60,923 nucleotides of DNA from positions 1 to 60,923 of the forward strand of contig CACGLE010000005.1 in NCBI GenBank assembly GCA_902573725.1. The letters run 5' to 3'. This document shows positions 1 through 8,238 of this stretch, piece after piece (the first letter of the stretch is position 1; the number at the start of each line of letters is the position of its first letter). The position numbers and the translations under genes are program-made. This DNA is from an uncultured SAR116 cluster alpha proteobacterium. GTDB taxonomy: Bacteria > Pseudomonadota > Alphaproteobacteria > Puniceispirillales > Puniceispirillaceae. The notes under the pieces were generated by a model. That model searched no databases. It saw only the letters and a program-made list of their open reading frames with translations, and had not been told where the DNA came from.

Positions 1-85
1 GACACAGTATTGACACAGTGCATCAGTTAGGTATGCTATATTCATAAATAGGATCTGTTTAAAAACAAGTACTTACATAGGAAAA

Positions 86-150
86 TGGATAGAGCGCTGC
101 CCTCCGAAGGCAGAGGTCAGAGGTTCGAATCCTCTCGGGTGCGCCATTTT
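86..150 (+). repeat. Left attachment repeat: 3' fragment of tRNA-Arg(CCG)
   Basis: Positions 86-146 match a tRNA-Arg from the middle of the D arm through the anticodon arm (loop CTCCGAA, anticodon CCG), the T arm (GGTTCGAATCC) and the acceptor 3' strand ending in encoded CCA. The 5' acceptor strand and the first half of the D arm are absent, and the preceding bases do not resemble them, so this is not a working tRNA. Positions 93-150 are identical to 5058-5115. Confidence 0.85.
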
Positions 151-249
151 ATCACATATATTTCAATAGTTTAGACAACTCTTTATTCGGAGTTGTAATC
201 AGAGAATGCAGTTTTGATGCAGATTTGACACAAAGATGAGTTCAAATCG

Positions 250-1236
250 ATGAGTTGTGTGAGAAAAAGAGGTGCCAAATGGACTGCTCAAGTGCGAGTT
301 TCTGGTTGGCGTAGTTTTACCAAAACATTTGCTAAAAAGTCAGATGCAGTTCTCTGGTCTAATGAATTAGAAGCAAGACTTCGCGCTGCGCCTTTACCAA
401 CTAATCAAGTTAATCAGAAAATCTTGCTGGCAGATTTACTTCTGAAATATGCAGATGAAATATCTCCCAATCACAAAGGCGTTATTTCTGAAACATACAG
501 ATTAAAGTCAGTCGCCAGACGCTGGATAGGAAAATTAGATATTCGATATTTGAATAAGCATCAGTTTATCCAATATCGTGATGATAGATTAGAAGAAGTA
601 TCTGGCGACAGCGTTTGTGCTGAACTTAATTTGATTAAGCGTGTATTAGATACAGCAGATAAAATCTGGAACATTGGACTTCCTAGTAACCCTGTCAGAG
701 AAGTTGCTCTTTCAAAAAAGAACAAATCACGCGTAAGACGCCTGGCGACCGAAGAGAAAGTTGCTATCCTTGACGCTGCTCATAAACAACAAAATCCATA
801 CATCGCTCCTGCCATTGAATTTGCCATTGAAACAGCAATGCGGCGCTCAGAACTTCTGGCGATTAAATGGAATGATGTTTGTTTGGAAACTGGATTTGCA
901 AAATTACACGACACGAAGAATGGTGAGAGCAGAACCGTTCCTCTGACCGCCAGATCACGATGTATTTTGAGGGCGCTGTAGAAGAACACAGACTATGTAT
1001 TCCCAATTAGTGCTACCTGTCTGCATCAAGCATTCAAGCGCGTTACCAGAAAAACTGGCATTCAAGATTTACGCTTCCACGATTTGAGGCACGAGGCGGT
1101 ATCAAAATTTTTCGAAATAGGAATGTCAGTGCCAGAGGTAGCACTCATTAGCGGTCACAAAGATATGACCCAGTTGTTCAGGTATACGCACCTAAATCCT
1201 AATCAGGCATTTCAAAAGTATGATTTATTTAACTAG
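250..1236 (+). pseudogene. Tyrosine recombinase/integrase interrupted by an in-frame TAG
   Basis: The open frame from ATG 250 stops at TAG 979-981 after 243 codons. The same frame then continues without another stop to TAG 1234-1236, giving a 328-codon total typical of phage/island integrases. The N-terminal part has an Arm-binding-like region, a core-binding domain and the first catalytic arginine (TAMRRSELL). The beta-hairpin lysine lies in LHDTKNGE. The part after the stop holds the HxxR box (HDLRHE), the second histidine (SGHKDM) and the nucleophile tyrosine (FRYTH). All catalytic residues are thus present in one frame, split by a single amber codon at codon 244. The gene reads away from the tRNA fragment beside it, as usual for tRNA-site integrases. 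Recent inactivation is the simplest reading; a sequence error or suppression is possible. Confidence 0.85.
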
Positions 1237-1339
1237 GACTTTATTGCATTTATAGATTAGCAATTTACTCCAGTTCCTGCGCCTTTAATTCTCTGAGGAT
1301 GCGCATTCCTAGTGTATAAGTTCAGACTTTGCGCAAACT

Positions 1340-1534
1340 CTATTTTTTCTTCTCCAGTTTGCGCATCAGTTCGATATTTTGTTCTGACAAAAATACTATT
1401 TGCGCAGATAACTCACGGAACATCATTTTGAGTTTTTGACGGCAAATATTATCGTCTTTTGAACGAGCGTATTCATTGCTAATTGTAATTAATTTCCGAT
1501 TTGATGTCTTTATTTGTTGCACTATTTGTGTCAT
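1340..1534 (-). CDS. Small charged coiled-coil protein, unknown
   Basis: This 64-residue frame lies 43 bp downstream of the Mrr-type nuclease gene on the same strand. The protein has no Cys. It is rich in Lys, Arg, Glu and Gln, with a heptad-like pattern in the second half (LSAQIVFLSEQNIELMRKLEKKK region) suggesting a short coiled coil. A purine-rich AGAGGA lies about 15 bases before the ATG, a rather long spacing, and is part of a small palindrome at 1551-1567. I recognise no family. It could be a small regulator or partner of the nuclease, or a chance frame in the island. Confidence 0.4.
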   Translation of the reverse strand: MTQIVQQIKTSNRKLITISNEYARSKDDNICRQKLKMMFRELSAQIVFLSEQNIELMRKLEKKK

Positions 1535-1577
1535 TTAAGTTTCCAAATTCCTCTATTTTATAGAGGTATTTATCTGA

Positions 1578-2600
1578 TTAAATTTCACTTAAATCTGACA
1601 AATTCATCAATAACACTTCAGTTTTTTTACTCAGTTCTAGCGCTGACATTGTAAAACCTGATACCGAAACTACCGCAGCAATTGTTCCCCCAAAAAAAGT
1701 TTTTGCCGCCAGTGCCTGTTGTACGGCGTCATTACCAACAGGTTTATCATAATTTTTGCACTGAATTATCAACTTAATTAACCCCTTTTGCGCGATTAAG
1801 TCTGCACCTTGGTCATTTGACTTTGGAGTTGTTTGGACAGACCAACTATTGCTCTCCAAAATTTCTTTGCACTCCATCTCAAGATTGAGACCCTTTTCGT
1901 GTGTTGAGGTACTCGTGGGTCTAGTTGTTGGTTTATAATCAAAATACTTTTTTGCTAGACTTAAATATAAACTTTCAACGCTCTGGAATATCGATGCCAT
2001 ATATTCAAACTTTTTGTATTTTTCTCTCTTTGGTGACCAAGATGTGTTTTCCAAAAAGTGCTCTTTTATTTTTAAGAAATCCTTCCCATCCGTTACTAGC
2101 GAGAGGTCAAACAAATGTTCTACAAAAAAAGTTCCGAACTTTTTTTGCCATTTACTTAAGTCAGATTTTCCAAATTCATCAGTCGTTACATCATACTTCA
2201 AAATATTCACAAATGCGTCTTTATGAACATAAAATTTTAACAAAAAGTATAGTTGATAGTTGATAGAATTTATCTGGGAAGGTCCTCTAACTTCAGGAAA
2301 AGTTGCGTCATAGTTATATGAAATAGTGCCAGCGGTCGTCGTTGACATTTGTATGGAAGAAACAACTTTGTCTAAGTTGTCAAATCGACCAATTAAGGTG
2401 AATAATTCCCTGAAGTCATCATCATTAATGGATGCCAACCCATCGAGTTTAACGGTACTTGATAGAAGTTGTTTGGATTTTTCTTTTATCTCACCGGGAC
2501 CAGTGAATTTAAACATTGGGTGATTAAATTCGATTAAAATGTCTTCTATAGATTTGAGAGTGTGGTTGTTGTCTAAAAGGATAAAATTTGGTTTTTTCAT
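1578..2600 (-). CDS. Mrr-type restriction endonuclease-like protein
   Basis: The last third (about residues 235-340) is an Mrr_cat restriction-endonuclease domain. A conserved glutamate-containing helix (GLNLEMECKEIL) is followed by the catalytic signature with D in QGADLIAQ and QxK in IIQCKNY, then a typical strand-helix run ending in a valine-rich strand (TIAAVVSVSG). Such domains cut DNA, often modified DNA, and are common in type IV systems. The first 230 residues match no family I recognise and may be the target-sensing part. The gene is divergent from the AIPR gene across a 482-bp structured intergenic region inside the tRNA-bounded element. A role in defence against foreign DNA is inferred from the domain and location. 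Confidence 0.8.
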   Translation of the reverse strand: MKKPNFILLDNNHTLKSIEDILIEFNHPMFKFTGPGEIKEKSKQLLSSTVKLDGLASINDDDFRELFTLIGRFDNLDKVVSSIQMSTTTAGTISYNYDATFPEVRGPSQINSINYQLYFLLKFYVHKDAFVNILKYDVTTDEFGKSDLSKWQKKFGTFFVEHLFDLSLVTDGKDFLKIKEHFLENTSWSPKREKYKKFEYMASIFQSVESLYLSLAKKYFDYKPTTRPTSTSTHEKGLNLEMECKEILESNSWSVQTTPKSNDQGADLIAQKGLIKLIIQCKNYDKPVGNDAVQQALAAKTFFGGTIAAVVSVSGFTMSALELSKKTEVLLMNLSDLSEI

Positions 2601-2649
2601 TTATAAACACCAGACTGATTTAGTCTCAACTTAACATAAACATCTTAAG

Positions 2650-3005
2650 TTTTCCATTTGCGGATGTGTTCTGGGCACACCAACCCTTCTGCGGGTCAGT
2701 GTGCCTCAAAATGGAACCTGCGTTCGCGCCCATTGCCACATCCAGTCAGAGAAACCTAATCGAATAGGTAAGGCAGGTAATCCGATGTCCTTTTATACTC
2801 CACCTAACTACGGTAGCGATGCATAACCGACTGGATGATGCCTGCATCGCTTGAAGGTGATAATTCCTTCGTCTTGTTGGCAATCTTTAGACACCAATTC
2901 CAACTTTGGTGTGTCATCACATAAATCTGTTGCCTAACTAAGTTCTGAACCAGCGATGCTATTTCTCAATAGGTTTGCACACTCAAACTTTGGTTGGTCA
3001 CCACC
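2650..3005. ncRNA. Candidate structured RNA or cis element between two defence genes
   Basis: This gene-free stretch is richer in G+C than its surroundings and holds many exact inverted repeats: TTCCATTTG 2652-2660 with CAAAATGGAA 2707-2716 (one bulge); GGCACAC 2674-2680 with GTGTGCC 2699-2705; GGATGTG 2662-2668 with CACATCC 2737-2743; CATCCAGTC 2739-2747 with GACTGGATG 2829-2837; AGCGATGCA 2815-2823 with TGCATCGCT 2843-2851; GAAGG 2853-2857 with CCTTC 2866-2870; ACACCAA 2891-2897 with TTGGTGT 2906-2912. Some pairs cross, as pseudoknots do. CCTAACTA and AGCGATGC each occur twice (2803 and 2933; 2815 and 2952), suggesting an internal duplication. No open frame explains it. It matches no known RNA family that I can recognise, and the transcribed strand is not known. 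Confidence 0.4.
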
Positions 3006-3082
3006 ACACTTCCAAATATTTATCCAATTAATGCTGCACAAATTAAAAATTTTATGGTTTAAATTAGATATAGGAGATTGTC

Positions 3083-4957
3083 ATGGCAGAACTCAAAGCA
3101 AAGTTTAGAGACGGGTTAAAACGCTTTGTTGAGCAGTATTTTAATGAACAAGAAGGCAGTCTAAATGATAATCAACGTAGTGAGGGACTTGCATTATTTT
3201 ACCTGTCCAACGTCTTTGGCAGGTTAAATCCAGGAGCAATTTCAGAAGAACCAGAAGATATTTACCCTCTAATTGTTGATGGAAAAGATGACCAAGGTGT
3301 TGACGTAATTTTTAGTCATGACACGCACCACTACCTCATTCAATGCAAATATAGAGGGCAGAAAAAAACAGAAAGCGAAAATGAAGTAATCCATTTCAGG
3401 GACATATTTGGACGTATTCATCCAGACGTAGGAAGAGATTTTAACAAAAATCAAAAAGTCCTAGATGCGACCGCTGAGATTGATTGGAAACAAGATACAT
3501 TTGAACTCATATTTGTTTCATTAAGCAGAGCAACCGATGACATAAGAAATTACGAAAATCAGGATATCAACCCTATTGACCACCCAGATTTAAAAGACCT
3601 CGACGACCGCACATCGTTTAGATTTTTATCAGAGGATGACCTCAATATGGAGTATAGAGATGTCCTGTCTCGGAAAACGCTCGTCAATGTGAAACTATCG
3701 GCAATTTCTGATGCAAGCGGAAACCCATGGTACATATATGAGAACAAAAAACAACTACGCTCATTTATAACCACAATACCCGCATCCCAAATTCATACAA
3801 TGTATCAAAGTAAAAGGCAGTCTTTATTTAATTTAAACATTCGAAATTTTATTGGTGATACATCCACGAACAAAGGAATTTTAAAAACCGTTGCTGAAGA
3901 ACCTGATAATTTCTTTTTCTATAACAATGGCATTTCAGCAATTGCATCAAGAGTTGAGGAAGACGCTGGAACAGGACAACTAAATTGTGAAAATTTTTCA
4001 ATCATAAACGGCGCTCAAACATTTCGTTCCATTTCCAGAGCATACGCAAAATTAGACGGCAAATCTAAGGACGGTGTAAAAGATTTAGCAGTTATGATTA
4101 GATTAACTGAAACTCCAAACTTATTTAAAGAAACAGATTTCATTGAAAGAATAACACAATACAATAACACACAAAATGCTGTGAAAATTTCTGATTTTAG
4201 AAGCAATGACGGTGTCCAAACATCACTAGCATTTTATTTTGAAAAATTGAGTTTTAGCGGCAAGAAATACTATTACAAAAACAAGCGCACAAAAGACGCC
4301 CCGAGAAATTCAATCTCGATAAACTTAGACGATTTTTGTAAAGCAATTCATAGTTTTGACAAAGGTCCAGTAGATTTTTTTGGCGGAATTAAATATTTGT
4401 ATGAAATAAATACCTCTGGTGGATACTACTTTCTATTTGGAGACAAGGAGAGCAATCAGATTTTAAATTCTTTAAGTGAGGAAAGTTTTAAAATATTTGC
4501 ATCTAAATTTTTTATTTGTGAAACGACTAGAGTAAAATTTGATGATGTAAAAAAACAACGCATTGCGAATGAGGAGCGAACGAGAAGTGCGGATGATAAC
4601 ACTCCATTAATTTCAAAAAGAGCGCTAGAAGGTAGATATTTAATATTCTTCACCGTTGGAATTATTTTGAGAGAATTATCTCATTTAAATGAGAGCGAAT
4701 TTCATGAGTTCTTGTTAACAGAGGGTTTTGACAAACCAAGTTGGCGAACAGAAGATAAAAAAATAGAACTTATCGAAAATGCGGTGAAGTTATCTTGCGA
4801 TGTTTTGATTAATGACTATTCATATAGTATCAGAAATCGTGATTTCGTTCATAGAAACTGGTTTAGAGAACAAGATACACTTAAACGCTTAAAGCAGAAT
4901 ATTATTAATTCACACCACACTTCTCTTGAAACTTTTTATAAATCATTTAAGAACTAA
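3083..4957 (+). CDS. AIPR-family abortive infection/phage resistance protein
   Basis: This 624-residue protein has two parts. Residues about 20-110 carry a restriction-endonuclease-like signature, with D in DQGVDVIF and QxK in LIQCKYRG. Residues about 255-520 match the AIPR domain, with NLNIRNFIG, a hallmark FFYNNGISAIAS motif and FSIINGAQTFRS. AIPR proteins were first noted as abortive-infection proteins on plasmids and islands. The ATG at 3083 is preceded by a good Shine-Dalgarno site (TAGGAG, eight bases upstream). The gene is divergent from the Mrr-type nuclease and is the last gene before the right tRNA repeat. A small imperfect hairpin follows the stop. That it is a nuclease effector is inferred from the QxK motif. 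Confidence 0.85.
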   Translation: MAELKAKFRDGLKRFVEQYFNEQEGSLNDNQRSEGLALFYLSNVFGRLNPGAISEEPEDIYPLIVDGKDDQGVDVIFSHDTHHYLIQCKYRGQKKTESENEVIHFRDIFGRIHPDVGRDFNKNQKVLDATAEIDWKQDTFELIFVSLSRATDDIRNYENQDINPIDHPDLKDLDDRTSFRFLSEDDLNMEYRDVLSRKTLVNVKLSAISDASGNPWYIYENKKQLRSFITTIPASQIHTMYQSKRQSLFNLNIRNFIGDTSTNKGILKTVAEEPDNFFFYNNGISAIASRVEEDAGTGQLNCENFSIINGAQTFRSISRAYAKLDGKSKDGVKDLAVMIRLTETPNLFKETDFIERITQYNNTQNAVKISDFRSNDGVQTSLAFYFEKLSFSGKKYYYKNKRTKDAPRNSISINLDDFCKAIHSFDKGPVDFFGGIKYLYEINTSGGYYFLFGDKESNQILNSLSEESFKIFASKFFICETTRVKFDDVKKQRIANEERTRSADDNTPLISKRALEGRYLIFFTVGIILRELSHLNESEFHEFLLTEGFDKPSWRTEDKKIELIENAVKLSCDVLINDYSYSIRNRDFVHRNWFREQDTLKRLKQNIINSHHTSLETFYKSFKN

Positions 4958-4992
4958 ATACGGCGACCACAGCATTGCCACAGAGGAAAGTT

Positions 4993-5022
4993 CAGATACC
5001 ATAATATTGATATGGAAATCTG
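4993..5022 (+). terminator. Hairpin after the AIPR gene
   Basis: CAGAT (4993-4997) plus CCATA (4999-5003) can pair with TATGG (5011-5015) plus ATCTG (5018-5022) around a seven-base loop. It starts 36 bp after the AIPR stop. There is no T run after it on this strand, so a termination role is uncertain. The rest of 4958-5261 holds only the right tRNA fragment and AT-rich DNA. Confidence 0.3.
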
Positions 5023-5057
5023 TGAAAAATTAAGCGTTTTCAATAGTATATGTGAAT

Positions 5058-5115
5058 AGCGCTGCCCTCCGAAGGCAGAGGTCAGAGGTTCGAATCCTCT
5101 CGGGTGCGCCATTTT
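5058..5115 (+). repeat. Right attachment repeat: 3' fragment of tRNA-Arg(CCG)
   Basis: This is an exact second copy of the 58 bp at 93-150. It covers the anticodon stem-loop (CCG), variable region, T arm, acceptor 3' strand and CCA, plus four T residues. The similarity stops just 5' of the anticodon stem, a little shorter than the left copy. It marks the right end of the element. Ordinary chromosomal genes resume with the desaturase at 5262. Confidence 0.85.
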
Positions 5116-5261
5116 TTTCTAAAATAGAAATTGATTAGTGCCCTTAAATATAATTTGCTTTATATCAAAAAGGGCTAAGTGATTTGTATTGCAAAGTGAT
5201 GCAAGCAAAATTAAAGATTAAAGTACTCTTACTTTAGACTTTGCGATGAAATTTATAAAGC

Positions 5262-6224
5262 ATGAATAACATGACTAATAACAAGTTAACAAACAAGAAT
5301 ATGTTATCTGCTACCTATCGAGATGTTTTGCGATCACTATCAAGGGATGAAAAGCGCCGGCTAGTTAGGCTAACAAATTATCATGGTCTCCTCTGGCTCT
5401 TTGCACATTTTGCATTAATAGCATTTATGGCATGGGCTAGTTTTTATTTCACTGGCTTTTTTGGTTGGCTAGCGATTGTAGGCCAGGGCATAGGATTAAG
5501 TTTTCTTTTTTGTACAATGCATGAGTGTAGTCATGGAACTGCCTTCAGAACTACAATCCTCAATAAGCTAATTTCATCTTTTTTGGGATTGCTTTTGTTC
5601 ATAGGGCCCCGTTGGTTTCAGTATTTTCATGCTGCACATCACCGCCATACACAAGATCCAGCGCTTGATCCTGAACTTGCTATTTCAAAACCGAAAACTT
5701 GGGGACAATATCTTTTTCACCTTACAGGTATCATGATATGGACGTCAAACCTCAGAGCGTTGTTATTTAATGCAATAAGAACCCCAAAACATTCTTTTAT
5801 TCCTTCATCATCCCAATATCGCATTAAGACAGAAGCACGACTAATGCTCCTGACCTACACTTTTATATTTACTGGGGCAGTAATTTTGGCACCTCAATAT
5901 ATTTTACAGTTTTGGCTTCTACCGCTGTTATTAGGTCAGCCTTTCCTGAGGTTATTTTTGCTAGCAGAACATGCTGGATGTCCCCATGAACCAGACATGC
6001 TGAAGAACAGCCGAACCACCTTTACTAATCCCCTGGTATTATTCCTGTCATGGAACATGCCTTATCACACCGCGCATCACAGCTTTCCAGCCGTACCATT
6101 TCATCAACTACCAACATTTCATCAGCATATCGAAAAATACACAGCAGTTACAGCAAATGGATATTCTACTTTTCATCGCTTCTACGCGAAGCGCATTCTT
6201 AATGAAAAAATTCCGTCTTGTTAA
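5262..6224 (+). CDS. Membrane fatty acid desaturase-like di-iron enzyme
   Basis: This 320-residue integral membrane protein has the three histidine clusters of the membrane desaturase/hydroxylase superfamily: HECSH near residue 89, HAAHHRH near 126 and HTAHH near 268. A further AEHAGCPH segment lies near residue 235. About four to five hydrophobic spans surround them, for example LLWLFAHFALIAFMAW. These clusters bind the two irons that activate oxygen to introduce a double bond or hydroxyl group into a lipid chain. The exact substrate (acyl lipid or carotenoid) cannot be read from sequence. The gene stands alone, just outside the right boundary of the tRNA element. The ATG at 5262 gives MNNMTN; an in-frame ATG at 5271 is an alternative. 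Confidence 0.8.
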   Translation: MNNMTNNKLTNKNMLSATYRDVLRSLSRDEKRRLVRLTNYHGLLWLFAHFALIAFMAWASFYFTGFFGWLAIVGQGIGLSFLFCTMHECSHGTAFRTTILNKLISSFLGLLLFIGPRWFQYFHAAHHRHTQDPALDPELAISKPKTWGQYLFHLTGIMIWTSNLRALLFNAIRTPKHSFIPSSSQYRIKTEARLMLLTYTFIFTGAVILAPQYILQFWLLPLLLGQPFLRLFLLAEHAGCPHEPDMLKNSRTTFTNPLVLFLSWNMPYHTAHHSFPAVPFHQLPTFHQHIEKYTAVTANGYSTFHRFYAKRILNEKIPSC

Positions 6225-6672
6225 GATATTACCTATTAACGCTTCAATGCTTCATAAAAAAATTGGGGCAAAGGGGCGGGCCTACAAGAAGTAGCGGATT
6301 TGCTATGGTTAATATCACACGAAAATTTTGATCACAGGTTCCGCAACTAATAACTGATTATTTTTGCAATACACGACGAATCATAAAACTCACACCCAAC
6401 AATTTGTAATATCAAGATAAGTTTATCAAAACACACCTATATTATTGATAAATATATGTTATATTAAAAAAGTGAATAAAATCCATTTAATATATAAATA
6501 GTTATTAAATTTTCACAACTTTTATAATATTAAACAATAAATTCAATATGTTATATAATAATTTGTTGTTTATTTAAATTTTCCATAAAATTTAGGTTTT
6601 TTACTTATTTTAATTTGAGTGTATTAGTGTATTGTTTAAAACTTTTTTGATGCTGTAAGACGGAAATTCATT
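6225..6672. other. AT-rich intergenic region
   Basis: This 448-bp stretch between the desaturase and the methyltransferase has no open frame worth calling. From about 6410 it is made almost wholly of A and T. I see no strong hairpin or RNA gene. It presumably holds the promoter of the methyltransferase gene. Confidence 0.5.
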
Positions 6673-7305
6673 ATGGTTAGATGTAGTGTCTGTCATTCAA
6701 ATAATACCGAAATATTTATGGAACTGGATTCAAAAACATATTGGGGATGCCTTACCTGTTCTGCCAAATTTTTGGATAGTTCTCATTTCCTTTCGAAAGA
6801 CGAGGAATACGCTCATTATTGTACTCATCAAAACAAGATTTATGATCCGAATTACCGTCGATTTTTATCAAAACTTTCTACACCCCTGAAACGCTATTTA
6901 ATGGCGCACAGTGAAGGCCTTGATTATGGCTGCGGCCCAGGACCTGCCCTCTCGGTGATGCTTGAGGAAGATGGTTATAAAATGTGCAATTATGATCCAT
7001 TTTTTTTCCCAGACAAAAAGATATTTTTAACACAATTTGACTTCATTACCTGTAGCGAAACAGCTGAGCATTTTCATAATCCAAATTATGAGTTTATTAC
7101 ACTTGATAAGATGCTCAAACCATCGGGTGTCCTTGGCATCATGACTAGTTTCCTCACTAAAGACTTGGTGTTCGAAAATTGGTTTTATAATAAAGATCCT
7201 ACACATGTTGTTTTCTATTCACCCACTACATTTGAAATTATCGCGAAACAAAGAAGTTGGAGGGTTCAATTCATAGGTGCCAACATTGTAATCTTTAAAA
7301 AATAA
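6673..7305 (+). CDS. Class I SAM methyltransferase with N-terminal zinc ribbon
   Basis: The N-terminus has a CxxC...CxxC zinc-binding pair (CSVCHSNN at residues 4-7, CLTCSAKF at 26-29). Next comes a Rossmann methyltransferase core with motif I LDYGCGPGPAL near residue 84, an acidic/aromatic YDPFFFP region, FDFITCSETAEHF near 118 and the typical LKPSGVLGIMT strand near 150. The layout fits the Methyltransf_23-type family, members of which act on tRNA, small molecules or lipids. The substrate is unknown. It is monocistronic, with a long AT-rich leader and an intrinsic terminator about 230 bp after its stop. Confidence 0.75.
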   Translation: MVRCSVCHSNNTEIFMELDSKTYWGCLTCSAKFLDSSHFLSKDEEYAHYCTHQNKIYDPNYRRFLSKLSTPLKRYLMAHSEGLDYGCGPGPALSVMLEEDGYKMCNYDPFFFPDKKIFLTQFDFITCSETAEHFHNPNYEFITLDKMLKPSGVLGIMTSFLTKDLVFENWFYNKDPTHVVFYSPTTFEIIAKQRSWRVQFIGANIVIFKK

Positions 7306-7530
7306 GAATCGTGTAAAAAACATATTAACGTTTCAACACCCTTAAAAAATTTTGGTGGGTTCTATTTCACGGTGTTTAAAGATAAAATATAGGTTAATCC
7401 TACACCTGCTTTTCACCTGATGAAAATAATACATTCTGCCGCAGAATCAATTTGTATCTTTAAAAAAAACATGACTAGGATTTAAATGTATTTGAGTTTA
7501 CGAATTCAAATTCCAAGGGGGAAAAGTAGG

Positions 7531-7562
7531 AAAGGGGTGGTTTTCGAACTGCCCTTTTTTTT
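7531..7562 (+). terminator. Intrinsic terminator with TTCG tetraloop
   Basis: AAAGGGGTGGTT and AACTGCCCTTT form a stem (one bulged G, two wobble pairs) closed by a TTCG tetraloop and followed by a run of T residues. It probably ends transcription from the methyltransferase gene. The rest of 7306-7839 has no gene, apart from the palindrome at 7683-7714. Confidence 0.7.
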
Positions 7563-7682
7563 GGTGCACTAAATTTTGCATCACATGTAGCAATTCTTAG
7601 CACTATGCCAACATCAGATAAATTTATAATACGACAATGTCATTTTATTCCTCCCTAAATGACGACCCAAAAAAAGTAGTTT

Positions 7683-7714
7683 ATGAGGGGATAGTTAAAA
7701 AGCTATCCCCTCAT
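7683..7714. repeat. Perfect 12-bp inverted repeat
   Basis: ATGAGGGGATAG and CTATCCCCTCAT pair perfectly around an eight-base loop rich in A. There is no long T run on either side, so it is either a weak bidirectional terminator for the genes converging from 7305 and 7840, or a protein-binding palindrome. Confidence 0.6.
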
Positions 7715-7839
7715 GCTAATTATATTTATTTAGAGATTAGCCAGACTAATATAATAATCATCAGGGTTGGAAATCTCATTAAACTTTTGTTATAAACTTA
7801 CTTCATTATCAATAGAATTAAATTGATCGAATAAGAAGT

Positions 7840-8055
7840 TCATTTATCTAGTTTTGAGGCACAATTGGTGCAAAGCAACTCTCCAGTATCTAATATTTTT
7901 GTATAAAATGGAGGATTGTATTCCGCCTGCAGTTCATTTTCACAGCCATCACAACCATATTTATTATATTGATGGTATGTTCTGCCTTCATAAATAGAGG
8001 CCGTACCCATTATTATTTGTAGTTGCTTTTCCATAACTATTTTTTTTTGAGTCAC
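7840..8055 (-). CDS. Small zinc-ribbon-like protein
   Basis: This 71-residue protein has two cysteine pairs, CDGC (about residues 35-38) and CTNC (about 62-65), about 24 residues apart. The arrangement fits a single small zinc knuckle. The rest is aromatic and polar, without a membrane span. The longest frame starts with GTG at 8055; an in-frame ATG at 8034 (MEKQLQ) is equally plausible. It is divergent from the nucleoside importer operon. I do not recognise a named family; the paired cysteines argue that it is a real gene. Confidence 0.55.
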   Translation of the reverse strand: MTQKKIVMEKQLQIIMGTASIYEGRTYHQYNKYGCDGCENELQAEYNPPFYTKILDTGELLCTNCASKLDK

Positions 8056-8238
8056 CGAAGTATTTTATAAATAAAGGATAAACATATTTAAATTTAAAAA
8101 AAATAAATTTTTGTCCCTATTCGATGTATTAGATAAATTCTCTGTAACCTTAATACCGAATCCTTCACACCAAGCTTGCAAAATACATAAAAATAAAGTT
8201 TTATCCATTATGACCTAATATTGGAAATCTAGATATTC

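Larger units (their letters stand above)
93..5115. mobile_element. tRNA-Arg-associated mini integrative element with defence cargo
   Basis: The segment is bounded by two identical 58-bp copies of the 3' end of a tRNA-Arg gene (93-150 and 5058-5115). Immediately inside the left copy lies a tyrosine recombinase gene, followed by an Mrr-type nuclease and an AIPR-family protein. This is the classic arrangement of an island inserted at the 3' end of a tRNA gene. Neither copy has the 5' half of the tRNA, so the intact gene must lie outside the window. The left copy is therefore probably itself the distal end of another element, which would make a tandem island array. The integrase is interrupted, so the element may now be fixed. 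The boundaries are seen directly; mobility is inferred. Confidence 0.8.

Noticed and set aside
61-146. Complete tRNA-Arg gene at the left end
   Set aside because: The 5' acceptor strand and first half of the D arm are missing, so only a 3' fragment is present.
2932-2940. RYYYAAC-like integron attC half-site (GCCTAAC)
   Set aside because: No partner GTTRRRY site at a suitable distance and no cassette layout.
4978-5000. Short resemblance of GAGGAAAGT to the conserved core of RNase P RNA
   Set aside because: No other RNase P element is found around it; nine bases can match by chance.
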